DNA of 35,255 nt. Origin: Candidatus Gastranaerophilales bacterium. GTDB lineage: Bacteria; Cyanobacteriota; Vampirovibrionia; Gastranaerophilales; Gastranaerophilaceae. How positions within the stretch are numbered: the stretch's first letter is position 1; each line of letters starts with the position of its first letter. Where the stretch lies: positions 1 through 35,255 of the forward strand of contig CANPXC010000005.1 of NCBI GenBank assembly GCA_947585605.1, given 5' to 3'. This document shows, in pieces, positions 7,405-17,844 of the stretch. Below the pieces are notes generated by a model. It had not been told where the DNA came from. It saw only the letters and a program-made list of their open reading frames with translations, and searched no databases. A program made the translations under genes and the position numbers.

Positions 7405-10120
7405 TATGAATAAATTGGTCTTTGATAATGTGATTATAGAACAGAGTTCAAAAGATATTCCCAAAGGGGTAAAGTATGATTTTTGCGAAAATTTTAACTT
7501 GGTTTGCGGTGAAAATGAAACAGGAAAAAGTTCGCTAATGCTTTTTATCAAGGAAGGTTTATTTCGCATAAAAGGTGTTGATACCGGTAAAATTAATATG
7601 AGTTTAATCAGTGCTGATAATTCCGTACATATTAGGGCTGATATAAAAGATAACCGTTCTTTGGAACAAAGATGTAAACTTTTTTATGATGATAACTCCT
7701 CTTGCGGTTATGATTTTATTGAAAAAATGATTAACCCCAAATATTTTGAACAGGGATTTCATATTAATCTTGATGATTTAATGAAAATCCAAACAAAAGA
7801 AACCTCGCTGTTAGTGAATGTAATTAAAGATCCTTCGGGAGAAAAAATCCGTTCTTTCGTTGAAAAAATTAATAATGAAATTAATTCCGTTCTTTCAAAA
7901 GACGGAAAATTAAAAAAAGATTATAAAGAAATTAAAGATAAAATAGCTGAAAAAAATTTAAAAATAAATGAACTTTCCAAAAAAGAAGATGATTACATTA
8001 AAAATATTAATAGCGTAAAACTTTTGGAAGAACAATTAAAATCCGTTGTCAAACAAAAAGAATTTTTTAATATTCTGCTTCAAATAAAAGAATTAAAAGA
8101 CCGCTGTGAACTCTTAAACACCGAGAAGTTAAATTTGTTAAACAGTTTTAACTCTAAATTGTATGAAAATCAAAAAGATATAGGAAAAATTCATCAAGAC
8201 TGCGGGGTATATAATTTAAATAATGAAAATATAAAAAGAAATTGTAATTCTATTGAAGAATATAAAAATAAAATTTTGGAACAAAAAGCCGTTTTGGCGT
8301 CTGTTACTGATTGTGATATGAAGGAGGAAACCATAAATCAGTTTGTAATAGATGTTGAAAAAAATAAAAAGGTTGAAGATTACAGCAATCAAATTAATGA
8401 AATGAAGCAGGAAATCAAGGCTAAGAATATAAAAATTGATGACAGTAATGACACTATTTTAAAAATTGAAACCGAGCTTGAAAGTCTTAATAAAGAATTA
8501 AATAATAACACAAACATATCCGAAGCGGAAAAATTATACAAAGATATAGAAGAAGGTTTAAAACAATTTTATTTTATTTCTTCCGAAATAAATAAATATG
8601 AGCCTTTGGAAAAATCAAGTAAAAACAACGGAATTACGCTAATAATGTGTATTTTGGCTGTTATATTATCGGGCTTGTGCGGATTTTGTTTTTATAAACA
8701 AATATATATACCTGCATTTATAAGTATTTTGGGAATTTGTTTAATAATATTGTCATTTTTTATCTTGAAAACAAATAATAATACTTCAAATAAAAATGAA
8801 ATATTACATCTGAAAAATCAGCAGAAGGATATATTAAATTCATTGGTCAATTCGGTAAAAGATATTAATAACGAAATTGAAAAAGTTGATTATACTTATA
8901 TTCCGTCAAAGCTTGAGAGTATAAAACAGGAAATATATTTAAAAATGCAGGAAAATAAAAAACTGCTGGAAAATATTAAAAAATTGCAAACCGAAAAAAA
9001 TTACAATGAAACAAAACTTACAAAAGAAAAAGATACTTGTGAACAAATAAATAAAAATATAAATGAACTAAATGCCAGGATTAATGATTTAATTGATAAA
9101 AATATTTTTAATTGTGATATTAAACCCGAAAAATATCTTGAAACAATAGAGATAATAAAGTCTTTAAAAAACGATATAAAAAATTTAAATTCACTGGAAA
9201 ATGAAAATCAAAATGCACTTAGTGTAAATAAAGAAATCTCGGAATATTTAAGAAACTTTTTAATGGTAAATGAAATTCCCGTAACCATAAGTGAAAGAGC
9301 GGATGAAACCATAAATAACATTGAAGATTATAACAGTGAAAACAATAAAATAAAAAAGGATATTGAAATAAAAGAGTGTGAAATAAAAACAATAAGCGAA
9401 AAACTTGAGAATTTAGAAAATTTAAAAGACACTCTGATAAAGAATTATAATTTTAATCCGTCTCTTTACGATATAAAATCGGCAATAGAGGAGTTAAATA
9501 TCGAAAAAGAAACAAAATTAAATCAAAAAAAGGAAGCCGAATATCAAAAACGCGATTTGGAAAAATTTGAAGGTTTATCCGATTTAAAGCTTGAAAGAAA
9601 TATATTAACGGATGAATACAGAAAAACTATAAAAAAACTGATAATTAATAAAATGACAATAATGGCAATAGAAAAAGCGAAATCGGAATTTGATAAAACA
9701 CAGCCGGATTTAATTAATGCGCAAAAATATTTGTCAATTTTAACTGGCGGAAAATATAATAAAATCAATTTGGAACTTCAGGAAATTGATAATGAAGAAG
9801 GAACAAAAAATAAAAAATGGGAGGAGTTAAGCCGAGGAACAAAAGAACAGTTATATTTAGCTTTAAAACTCGGATATGCTTCAAATTATACAAAAGATAA
9901 AACGACATTGGAGGATAACGGAAAACCGGCTCTGCCTTTAATAATAGATGATGCTTTTGTAAATTTTGATAAAAACAGAACCGTCGGTGCTTTAAAATGT
10001 TTGTTTGAATTTTCAAAGACAAACCAAGTAATCTTCTTTACTTGTCATCGGGAAGAAATAAAAAAAATAATCCAAGATTTATTTAATCAGGAAACAAATT
10101 ATAAAATAATTGATATGTAA
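7379..10120 (+). CDS. SbcC/YhaN-like AAA ATPase with long coiled coil (start may be ATG at 7406)
   Basis: Walker A GENETGKSS, long Lys/Glu/Asn-rich coiled coils, internal hydrophobic hairpin, C-terminal LIIDDAFVNFDKNR Walker B; adjacent to the YhaO-like gene. Confidence 0.85.
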   Translation: MLTKERLINMNKLVFDNVIIEQSSKDIPKGVKYDFCENFNLVCGENETGKSSLMLFIKEGLFRIKGVDTGKINMSLISADNSVHIRADIKDNRSLEQRCKLFYDDNSSCGYDFIEKMINPKYFEQGFHINLDDLMKIQTKETSLLVNVIKDPSGEKIRSFVEKINNEINSVLSKDGKLKKDYKEIKDKIAEKNLKINELSKKEDDYIKNINSVKLLEEQLKSVVKQKEFFNILLQIKELKDRCELLNTEKLNLLNSFNSKLYENQKDIGKIHQDCGVYNLNNENIKRNCNSIEEYKNKILEQKAVLASVTDCDMKEETINQFVIDVEKNKKVEDYSNQINEMKQEIKAKNIKIDDSNDTILKIETELESLNKELNNNTNISEAEKLYKDIEEGLKQFYFISSEINKYEPLEKSSKNNGITLIMCILAVILSGLCGFCFYKQIYIPAFISILGICLIILSFFILKTNNNTSNKNEILHLKNQQKDILNSLVNSVKDINNEIEKVDYTYIPSKLESIKQEIYLKMQENKKLLENIKKLQTEKNYNETKLTKEKDTCEQINKNINELNARINDLIDKNIFNCDIKPEKYLETIEIIKSLKNDIKNLNSLENENQNALSVNKEISEYLRNFLMVNEIPVTISERADETINNIEDYNSENNKIKKDIEIKECEIKTISEKLENLENLKDTLIKNYNFNPSLYDIKSAIEELNIEKETKLNQKKEAEYQKRDLEKFEGLSDLKLERNILTDEYRKTIKKLIINKMTIMAIEKAKSEFDKTQPDLINAQKYLSILTGGKYNKINLELQEIDNEEGTKNKKWEELSRGTKEQLYLALKLGYASNYTKDKTTLEDNGKPALPLIIDDAFVNFDKNRTVGALKCLFEFSKTNQVIFFTCHREEIKKIIQDLFNQETNYKIIDM

Positions 10121-10132
10121 ATTTAAATTTCT

Positions 10133-11296
10133 TTGAACTATACTGATTTTATGAGTTTTTATGAAGAAGAAATAAAAAAATATAAAGCAAAAGATAATTT
10201 CAGACAAGTCCGAAATATTGATGAAAAATGCGGGAAATACATTATATCTGAAGGAAAGAAGTACTTAAACCTTTCCTCAAATGACTATTTAAATTTAAGT
10301 ACTGACCGTAGTTTAATTGAGGAATTTATTGATTTAGACAAAAAACAAAATGAATTTATCTTTTCTTCAACCTCCTCAAGGCTTTTAACGGGGACATCGA
10401 AAATATATAATCGGTTGGAATACAATCTTGCGTTCATATTTAAAAAAGAAGCCTGCTTGCTGTTTAATACTGGATATCAGTGTAATTTAGGCGTTGTAAG
10501 TTCTCTCGTAAACAGAGATGATGTTATATTTTCCGATAAATTAAACCATGCCAGTATTATAGACGGAATGAAGCTTTCGGGCGCAAAATTTTACAGATAC
10601 AGGCATTTAGACTATCAAAATTTGGAAGAACAGCTGGAAAAATACCGCAGTAATTATAAAAAAGCAATAATAATATCCGAAAGCGTTTTCAGTATGGATG
10701 GTGATATTGCGGATATAAAGAAACTGACGGAATTAAAGAAAAAATATAATTGTCTTTTAATGATAGATGAAGCGCATGCTTTCGGAATATTCGGGAATAA
10801 CTTGGCGGGTGTTTGCAATCAGGAAAATCTTTCGGATGATATAGATGTCATAACTGCAACACTGGGCAAATCGTTTGCGTCTATGGGCGCTTTTTGTACA
10901 GCGGACAAAACAATAATTGATTTTTTAATAAATAAAGCAAATTCGTTTATATTTTCAACTGCAATTCCTTCCGTAAACATAATGTGGTCAAATTTTTTGA
11001 TTGAAGAAAAAATGAATTTGGTGAAGGAAAAATCGCGGAAATTAAATAATTTGGTAAAACAAGCTCACAAATACATTAACGATAAAGGAAAAAGCCAAAT
11101 AATCCCGGTGATTATAGGGGAAAATGAAAAAACGGTTAAAATAGCGGAAGAACTACAAAGCAAAGGATTTTATATACTTCCCGTCAGACCTCCTACGGTG
11201 CCTGTTAATACTTCCAGATTAAGACTCTCTTTAACCGCGGATATAACTTTTGAAGAATTCAAAAATGTTATTGATATTGTAAATGGGGCTATATAA
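10133..11296 (+). CDS. bioF: 8-amino-7-oxononanoate synthase (BioF) / alpha-oxoamine synthase
   Basis: SSNDYLNLS, SSTSSRLLTGTSKIYNRLE, IIDEAHAFGIFG, TLGKSFASMGAF; neighbours bioG and bioC. Confidence 0.9.
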   Translation: MNYTDFMSFYEEEIKKYKAKDNFRQVRNIDEKCGKYIISEGKKYLNLSSNDYLNLSTDRSLIEEFIDLDKKQNEFIFSSTSSRLLTGTSKIYNRLEYNLAFIFKKEACLLFNTGYQCNLGVVSSLVNRDDVIFSDKLNHASIIDGMKLSGAKFYRYRHLDYQNLEEQLEKYRSNYKKAIIISESVFSMDGDIADIKKLTELKKKYNCLLMIDEAHAFGIFGNNLAGVCNQENLSDDIDVITATLGKSFASMGAFCTADKTIIDFLINKANSFIFSTAIPSVNIMWSNFLIEEKMNLVKEKSRKLNNLVKQAHKYINDKGKSQIIPVIIGENEKTVKIAEELQSKGFYILPVRPPTVPVNTSRLRLSLTADITFEEFKNVIDIVNGAI

Positions 11297-11925
11297 TGCA
11301 GTATAAATGGCTAAATCATAAAAATAATGAAAAACTTATTGTATTTTTTAACGGATGGGGAATGGATGAAAAGATTGTTTCACACTTAAATTGCTCTGAT
11401 TATGATGTTTTAGTCTTTTTTGATTACGAAAGTTTTGATATTGAAAAATTTGATTTTGAAAAATATAAAAATAAATACCTAATTGCTTGGTCTATGGGCG
11501 TATATGTATGCAATTATTACTATGAATTAATTAAAAATTTTGACCGATTTGCGGCGGTTAACGGAACTCAAAAACCGATTGATGATAATTTTGGAATACC
11601 TGAATTTGTTTATGGATTGACCGTCAACAATTTTAATGATTTATCCTGCTCTAAATTTATGAAAAAAATATCACCGTTTTTTGATTTATCGGCTTATGTT
11701 ACAAGAAACACGCATGCATTAAAAAATGAGCTGATTTCCATAAGAGATTTAAAAGTTGAAAATTATGTTGAATTTAACAAAACAACAATTTCAAAAAAAG
11801 ATAAAATTTTTCCGTTCCAAAATCAAATGAATTATTGGGAAACAACAAACGCGCAAATAAATATATCGGAAGACGGCGCTCATTATATTTTTAATTTATA
11901 TCAAAATTGGGAAGATTTATTATGA
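11296..11925 (+). CDS. bioG: BioG-type (DUF452) pimeloyl-ACP methyl ester esterase
   Basis: LIVFFNGWGMD, AWSMGVYVC nucleophile elbow, FAAVNGTQKPIDDNFGIPE; lies between bioF and bioC. Confidence 0.85.
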   Translation: MQYKWLNHKNNEKLIVFFNGWGMDEKIVSHLNCSDYDVLVFFDYESFDIEKFDFEKYKNKYLIAWSMGVYVCNYYYELIKNFDRFAAVNGTQKPIDDNFGIPEFVYGLTVNNFNDLSCSKFMKKISPFFDLSAYVTRNTHALKNELISIRDLKVENYVEFNKTTISKKDKIFPFQNQMNYWETTNAQINISEDGAHYIFNLYQNWEDLL

Positions 11926-12665
11926 TTGATAAATCTCTTATTAAAAAAAGGTTTTCAAAAAGCTTAAAAACATACGAAGATAATGCTGTTATCCAAAAAG
12001 AAATGGCTGAAAAACTCGTGAAACTTCTGCCTGATAAGTTCTATGGCGATGTACTTGAAGCAGGATGCGCAACGGGTGTTCTTACACGCAAATTAACGGA
12101 ACAAAAAATAAAATATAATAATTATTACGCAAACGATATTGTTGAAAAATCGAAAAATTATATTGAAAAACTAATTCCATCTTCGGTTTTTATACATGGT
12201 GATATCGAAAATATAACATTAGATAAAAAATTTGATTTAATAATATCTAATGCTTGTATTCAATGGTGTAACAGCCCCAGTAACGTGATAGAGTCTTTAC
12301 ATAATGCCTTAAAAGATAACGGCATATTTGCATTCACAACATTTGCAGATAAAAATCTGTATGAAATAAGTGAAATTTTTCAAATACAAACTCAATATAC
12401 CCCGCTTGAACAACTGAAACAGTGCATAAATAAATATAATCCGCTTTATTTTATTGAGGAGGAAAAACGAATATATTTTAACTCAGCAACGCAAATATTA
12501 AAGCATTTAAAATATACCGGGGTAAATTCCGTTACCGAATATAGGCTTACAAAATCAAAATTACAAGATATAGAACAAAAATTTTCCGTAAAGTTTAATA
12601 AGGACGGAAAAGTATTTATAACCTACAATCCTGTTTACGTTGTAATAAAAAAGACTATATATTAG
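11922..12665 (+). CDS. bioC: Malonyl-ACP O-methyltransferase BioC
   Basis: IKKRFSKSLKTYEDNAVIQKEMAEKL, class I SAM motif VLEAGCATGVLT, SNACIQWC; ATGA overlap with bioG. The ORF track gives an upstream TTG at 11907. Confidence 0.9.
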   Translation: MIDKSLIKKRFSKSLKTYEDNAVIQKEMAEKLVKLLPDKFYGDVLEAGCATGVLTRKLTEQKIKYNNYYANDIVEKSKNYIEKLIPSSVFIHGDIENITLDKKFDLIISNACIQWCNSPSNVIESLHNALKDNGIFAFTTFADKNLYEISEIFQIQTQYTPLEQLKQCINKYNPLYFIEEEKRIYFNSATQILKHLKYTGVNSVTEYRLTKSKLQDIEQKFSVKFNKDGKVFITYNPVYVVIKKTIY

Positions 12666-14196
12666 AACGATATTGAACCGCTTGTGCAATGTGGCTTACT
12701 AAAATATTTTCACTTTCCTCAAGGTCAGCAATAGTTCTTGCCAGTTTTAAAATTCTGTCATAAGCTCTGGCGGAAAGATTAAATCTGTTAACGGCATTTT
12801 TAAGAATATCCGTTCCCGCAGAATCAAGCTTGCAGTATTTTTTTATTAACTTTGGTGTTAAATTCGAATTTGTATATATTCCAATGTCTTTATATCTTTC
12901 AAGTTGAATATTTCTGGCTTTAATAACTCTTTCACGTATTTGTTCCGAGGTTTCACCGTCATTGTCATTTTTTTTCATTAATTCGTCAATTTTTAATCTC
13001 GGAACATCAATAACAATGTCAATTCTGTCTAATAATGGGCCTGATAATTTAGCTCTGTATTGCTTTATTTGAAATTCGGAGCAGGTACAATGCTTTTCAT
13101 TATCTCCTAAATAACCGCACGGACAAGGATTCATAGCGGCAAGCAGAATAAAGTCGGAAGGAAATTCAAGGCGCATTTTGGCTCTGGCAATAACAACTTT
13201 GCCGTCTTCCAAGGGCTGCCTTAAAACTTCAAGCACCTGACGGGGAAATTCAACAAATTCATCCAAAAATAAAACTCCTCTGTGGGCAAGAGTAATTTCA
13301 CCGGGTTTGGGATTTGTACCGCCGCCGATAATGCCGATAGCAGAAGCCGTGTGATGTACGCTTCTGAACGGTCTATGGGTAATTAACGGTTTATTCGGAT
13401 TAACTAATGAGCTTATACTGTATATTTTAGTTAATTCAATTGATTCTTCAAATGTTAACGGCGGTAATATGGACGGAAAACATTTTGCAAGTAATGTTTT
13501 TCCGGAACCTGGCGGGCCTGACATTAAAAGATTATGCGCCCCCGCAGCTGCAATTTCCATTGCTTTTTTTGCACGCAGCTGCCCTTTAACATCTTTAAAA
13601 TCAAAATACCCGTTAACTTCTGATTTTTCCTGCATAAAATCTTGAATGTTTACTTTAATCGGTTTTATAGCAGTGTGTTCGGGCAAATTAGTATTAAAGT
13701 GATTAACAATTTCAACAAGATTTTTAGCGCCGAGAATTGTAAGCCCTTCTATAATTGCTGCTTCTTTTGCGTTGTCAAAAGGAAGAACAATAGTTGTAAT
13801 CCCTTGCGCTTTCAGCCCTGCTGCTATCGGTAAAACTCCCGGAATGGCTCTTAATGAACCGTCCAGCGATAATTCACCTATAAAGGCGGTATTTTCAAAG
13901 TTTAAATTGGGTATAACTCCGATTTTTGCCAGTATTCCAACTGCAATAGGTAAATCATATCCGCTGCCCATCTTCTTTATGTCTGCAGGTGCCAGATTTA
14001 CAACTACCTTCTTATTCGGAAAATCATAACCTGAATTTTTTATAGCGGAGCGGACTCTCTCTTTTGCTTCGTTTACTGATGTATCAGGTAATCCGACAAT
14101 TGAAACCGAGGGCAGTGAATTATTTACATCAACTTCAACTTGAATTTGATAAACCTCCAGCCCTATTATACTTGCCGTTAAAATTTGTGATATCAC
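12655..14196 (-). CDS. comM: YifB/ComM family Mg-chelatase-like AAA ATPase
   Basis: SIVGLPDTSVNEAKERVRSAIKNSGYDFP, GPPGSGKTLLAK, HRGVLFLDEFVEF, AAMNPCPCGYLGD. Confidence 0.95.
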   Translation of the reverse strand: MISQILTASIIGLEVYQIQVEVDVNNSLPSVSIVGLPDTSVNEAKERVRSAIKNSGYDFPNKKVVVNLAPADIKKMGSGYDLPIAVGILAKIGVIPNLNFENTAFIGELSLDGSLRAIPGVLPIAAGLKAQGITTIVLPFDNAKEAAIIEGLTILGAKNLVEIVNHFNTNLPEHTAIKPIKVNIQDFMQEKSEVNGYFDFKDVKGQLRAKKAMEIAAAGAHNLLMSGPPGSGKTLLAKCFPSILPPLTFEESIELTKIYSISSLVNPNKPLITHRPFRSVHHTASAIGIIGGGTNPKPGEITLAHRGVLFLDEFVEFPRQVLEVLRQPLEDGKVVIARAKMRLEFPSDFILLAAMNPCPCGYLGDNEKHCTCSEFQIKQYRAKLSGPLLDRIDIVIDVPRLKIDELMKKNDNDGETSEQIRERVIKARNIQLERYKDIGIYTNSNLTPKLIKKYCKLDSAGTDILKNAVNRFNLSARAYDRILKLARTIADLEESENILVSHIAQAVQYRSNI

Positions 14197-14300
14197 ACTA
14201 AAATCCTATACTATCTCTTAAGTGCCGGACAAAATTTACCCGCACACTCTTTAAAGAAAGTATATAACACACTAAATCAGCAAGCAATAATTTAATATAT

Positions 14301-14432
14301 CTATGCTAATTTTTTTTCTGTTTCTTCTATCTTTTTTAAAATGATATCCATTTGATTTTTAAACCAAGCCGTAAAAAGTTTGATTTCATTCTTAAAACTG
14401 TATGCTCCCGGCCATACGTTGTAATAATACAT
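14301..14432 (-). CDS. Small protein (43 aa), unknown function
   Basis: MYYYNVWPGAYSFKNEIKLFTAWFKNQMDIILKKIEETEKKLA; purine-rich AAGAAAGGCAGATAA precedes the ATG; amphipathic C-terminal helix. Below the ORF-track cutoff. Confidence 0.45.
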   Translation of the reverse strand: MYYYNVWPGAYSFKNEIKLFTAWFKNQMDIILKKIEETEKKLA

Positions 14433-14633
14433 TTATCTGCCTTTCTTATTTTTATCTCTCTTTTTATTGTTTATCGGCAGCTTTTGAAAAAACTTTAGAA
14501 TAAATTGTTAAGTTATGTAAAAAAGTTGCTTAAAAAAAGCATAAAATTTTTTTTAGGGTTATTAAAGAAAATGTAAGACTCATAAAAAGTCTAAAACTGA
14601 ACAACTATCTACCAAAACTAACCTAGTTAACGC

Positions 14634-14660
14634 TCTTTTCCAAAAGAGCTTTTTTTTTGT
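14634..14660 (+). terminator. Strong Rho-independent terminator with no annotated upstream plus-strand gene
   Basis: GCTCTTTTCCAAAAGAGC followed by TTTTTTTTT. Confidence 0.75.
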
Positions 14661-14693
14661 CATTAACAAGTTTGTTCGATATATAATTTAGTT

Positions 14694-15296
14694 ATGTTAA
14701 AAGTCGCAATTACTGGAAATATAGCAAGCGGAAAATCTCAGGTGGAAAAAATATTGTTATCACTGGGATATAAGGTTGCGGATACTGATAAAATAAATCA
14801 TTATATACTTGCTTCTGATATGAATGTGATTAAAGAAATAAAAAATGCTTTTAAAGAAGATGATGTATTGGATGAGCAGGGATATATTTCACGTGAAAAA
14901 TTGGGAAAAATCGTATTTTCACAAGGCTTAAAAAGAACAATTTTAGAAGGTATATTACACAGAAAAATATACGATAAAGTTGAAGAATTTTTTAAGGAAA
15001 ACGAAAAAGAAAAAGCTGTGTTTGTTTCTGTTCCGCTTTTGTTTGAAACAAAACAAGAGGACAGATTTGATAAAATTATATTTGTTTCGGCAGATGAAGA
15101 TGTCAGATTAAAACGCTTAATGGAGCGTAATAATTATACAAAGACATTCGCAAAATCAAGAATAGCCGCGCAAGATAAAGAAGATGATAAAATAAAAAAA
15201 TCTGATTTTGTTATTTATAACAACACTAATTTTATTTCATTGAGAAATCAGGTTAATAGTATATTATCACAGCTGTTTATTGATAAAAATGACTAG
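14694..15296 (+). CDS. coaE: Dephospho-CoA kinase
   Basis: VAITGNIASGKSQVEKIL, VADTDKI, VFVSVPLLFET, RLKRLMERN. Confidence 0.93.
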   Translation: MLKVAITGNIASGKSQVEKILLSLGYKVADTDKINHYILASDMNVIKEIKNAFKEDDVLDEQGYISREKLGKIVFSQGLKRTILEGILHRKIYDKVEEFFKENEKEKAVFVSVPLLFETKQEDRFDKIIFVSADEDVRLKRLMERNNYTKTFAKSRIAAQDKEDDKIKKSDFVIYNNTNFISLRNQVNSILSQLFIDKND

Positions 15297-17812
15297 CACA
15301 TATTAATTCGTTCAGATGTTAATTTTAAAATGGAGGATTTGTAGAAATCCGTATTAATATTAAGATATTCGCCTAATATAAGCAGAGAGAATAAATAATC
15401 TCTTACTTCATCCATATTATTATTTAATTTAACAACATCATCAAGAAGCTTAGTGAATTTAGTATAAATTTTATTAAAATACATATTTTGAGCTTCGGAA
15501 ATATCTATTTTTAAATCAAGCTTAGCTGCGCATTCAAACATTTTTATAATTTTTTCAAGTTTATGTATTTCAAAGTTTTTCATAAAATTATAAATTGCTT
15601 TTTGAATTTGTCTTGAAAAAATTTCATTGGCAGGTGTTTTATCAATTTCAATTTTAAAGTCGATTGCTTCTTTTGCAATATCATAAGCCTTTTGTATTGT
15701 TTCATCATCTGTGATGTTAATACAATCTTTAAAAATTTCATTAAAATCATTTGTAAGCGTATACTGTGCAGCTAATTTATATTCATTTGGTACATTAATA
15801 CCAAGATTAATTAACTGCATGATAAAACTTTTACCTTCGTTATATACTTCTCTGTAAGTATTTGAAAATTTACCGAGTTTATCTTTAAGCGAAGATATTA
15901 AAATTTTGCTTCTGTCTTCAATGATAATATCTTTTAAGGTGAAATATTCACTGCCGAATATTTTATCAAGCGCTCTTATTGTTTCTGTTATTGGATTATT
16001 TAAATAAGTACTGCAGAGCTTTTTGATATCATCTTGAATATTTTCGCTGTCATCATAGCGTTTTATGGCGCAGTGGAAATCACCTTCGGCAAATTGCAAT
16101 GCCGCGAAAAAGAAATCAGCTTTTTCTAAAGTTATTCTGGATTCAATTTCAATTCTGCCCGAACAAAAAGTAGTTGAACCGTTAGAAACTGATTTACAAT
16201 AGTGTTTTTTAATGTCGTAGCAATACAGGGTTGTAAAATCTTCAAAATTATTATGCATTGAAGAAATTGCCCATAAAGCTGCAATTTGTTTTATTGATAC
16301 AACAGAGGGTTTAACAAACTTTTCATAAACATCTTTTCCGCTGCCAAAGCCGGGGATGTTACTTTGCGCTTGAGCTAAAATTTCTAAAAACGGAGTTTCA
16401 ATGTCTTTATCGGAAAAATAATTCGCAAGCTGCATTGCACGTGCTGCATATTTCATAATTTGAGTTGTTTCTATTCCTGAAATTTCGGAGAAAAACCAAC
16501 CGCAGCTTGTATACATAAGCATTGATTGTCTTTGCATTTCCATTAATTTAAGTGCTTTAACGGTTTCATTATGGTCAAGTTTATGGTTTGCGTATGTTTC
16601 CAAAAACTTATTTACCGTATTCTTACTTCTGTCTAATATTACGTCAATATAACCGTTTCTTGCAGCCCAAATATCGTTAAAATATAAAGAAGCATTTTCT
16701 TCAAAAATTTTAATTAATTCGTCACGAACGTAGTCAAGTGCTTGGCGCAGAGGTTTTCTCCATTTTTGATTCCAGCCGTATCCTCCGCCTGTCGAACAGC
16801 CGCAATCGTCGCACCATCTGCCTACGCCGTGGGCGCAGCTCCAGGAAGATACATCTTTTATATCCGCTTCGTACTGAACACCTTCTTGTTCCAAGTAGTT
16901 CGCGTAATTTGTAATTTCAAATCCTTCATCTTCGGCTTTTATTTTTAATATGTATGATAATGCCATATCACCGAATTTAGTGTGGTGTCCGTAGCTTTCT
17001 CCGTCTGTTGCGATATGTACAAGCTGGTTATAATCTCTTAAATTTGATATTCCGTCTTTTAGCCTTGATATAAATTTGTTTCCGTCGGTTAAAAGTTCAT
17101 CAAATGCTACGGATTTTGAAATAGAACCGTCATAAAAGAATAAATCGATATATTTTGATTTATCGGATTTTGCGAAATATCTGTATGCCCTTGCAGGGTC
17201 AATATTTCCCCAGCTTACATCGCTCCAATCATCTTGCGAATTTAATTTTCTAACCGCTTTAGCTTGATGAGGAGATAATATGGTAAATTTAATACCGCAA
17301 TCAATAAGAGCTTCCAAGGTTTTATCATCGCATGCCGTTTCTGCCAGCCACATTCCCTCCGGTGTTCTTCCGAAACGGTACTGAAAATCCTTTATCCCCC
17401 ATATTATTTGGGTATATTTATCGTTTTTATTGGCTAACGGCATTATAATATGATTGTAAACCTGTGCAATGGCATTACCGTGGCCGTTATTTCTTGAAGC
17501 ACTTTCGATATCCGCTTTAATTATTCTTTCGTATGAGTACGGGCTGTTATATTCCATCCAAGACAATAGTGTCGGCCCGAAATTAAAGCTTATGTATGAA
17601 TAATTATTTACTATATCAAGAATTTTATTATCTTGAGTTACAATTTTTGAAACGGAATTCGGAGTATAACATTCGGCGGTTACACGTGCATTCCAGTCAT
17701 GAAAAGGGTTTGCGCTATCTTGCACCTCAATTGTTTCAAGCCAAGGATTTTCTCGTGGCGGTTGATAAAAATGACCATGTATGGCAAGATATGCTTTTTT
17801 ATTATTCTTCAA
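15293..17812 (-). CDS. Glycoside hydrolase family 57-type protein with DUF3536-like C-terminal region
   Basis: AIHGHFYQPPRENPW, DWNARVTAECYTPNS, GMWLAETACD, DGESYGHH, SCAHGVGRWCDDCGCSTGG. Confidence 0.88.
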   Translation of the reverse strand: MKNNKKAYLAIHGHFYQPPRENPWLETIEVQDSANPFHDWNARVTAECYTPNSVSKIVTQDNKILDIVNNYSYISFNFGPTLLSWMEYNSPYSYERIIKADIESASRNNGHGNAIAQVYNHIIMPLANKNDKYTQIIWGIKDFQYRFGRTPEGMWLAETACDDKTLEALIDCGIKFTILSPHQAKAVRKLNSQDDWSDVSWGNIDPARAYRYFAKSDKSKYIDLFFYDGSISKSVAFDELLTDGNKFISRLKDGISNLRDYNQLVHIATDGESYGHHTKFGDMALSYILKIKAEDEGFEITNYANYLEQEGVQYEADIKDVSSWSCAHGVGRWCDDCGCSTGGGYGWNQKWRKPLRQALDYVRDELIKIFEENASLYFNDIWAARNGYIDVILDRSKNTVNKFLETYANHKLDHNETVKALKLMEMQRQSMLMYTSCGWFFSEISGIETTQIMKYAARAMQLANYFSDKDIETPFLEILAQAQSNIPGFGSGKDVYEKFVKPSVVSIKQIAALWAISSMHNNFEDFTTLYCYDIKKHYCKSVSNGSTTFCSGRIEIESRITLEKADFFFAALQFAEGDFHCAIKRYDDSENIQDDIKKLCSTYLNNPITETIRALDKIFGSEYFTLKDIIIEDRSKILISSLKDKLGKFSNTYREVYNEGKSFIMQLINLGINVPNEYKLAAQYTLTNDFNEIFKDCINITDDETIQKAYDIAKEAIDFKIEIDKTPANEIFSRQIQKAIYNFMKNFEIHKLEKIIKMFECAAKLDLKIDISEAQNMYFNKIYTKFTKLLDDVVKLNNNMDEVRDYLFSLLILGEYLNINTDFYKSSILKLTSERINMC

Positions 17813-17844
17813 AACTCTCTCCTGACTGTTTATTCCTGCTTTTA

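Noticed and set aside
13642-14029. Plus-strand ORFs inside comM
   Set aside because: Antisense shadows of a strongly recognised gene, with no independent support.
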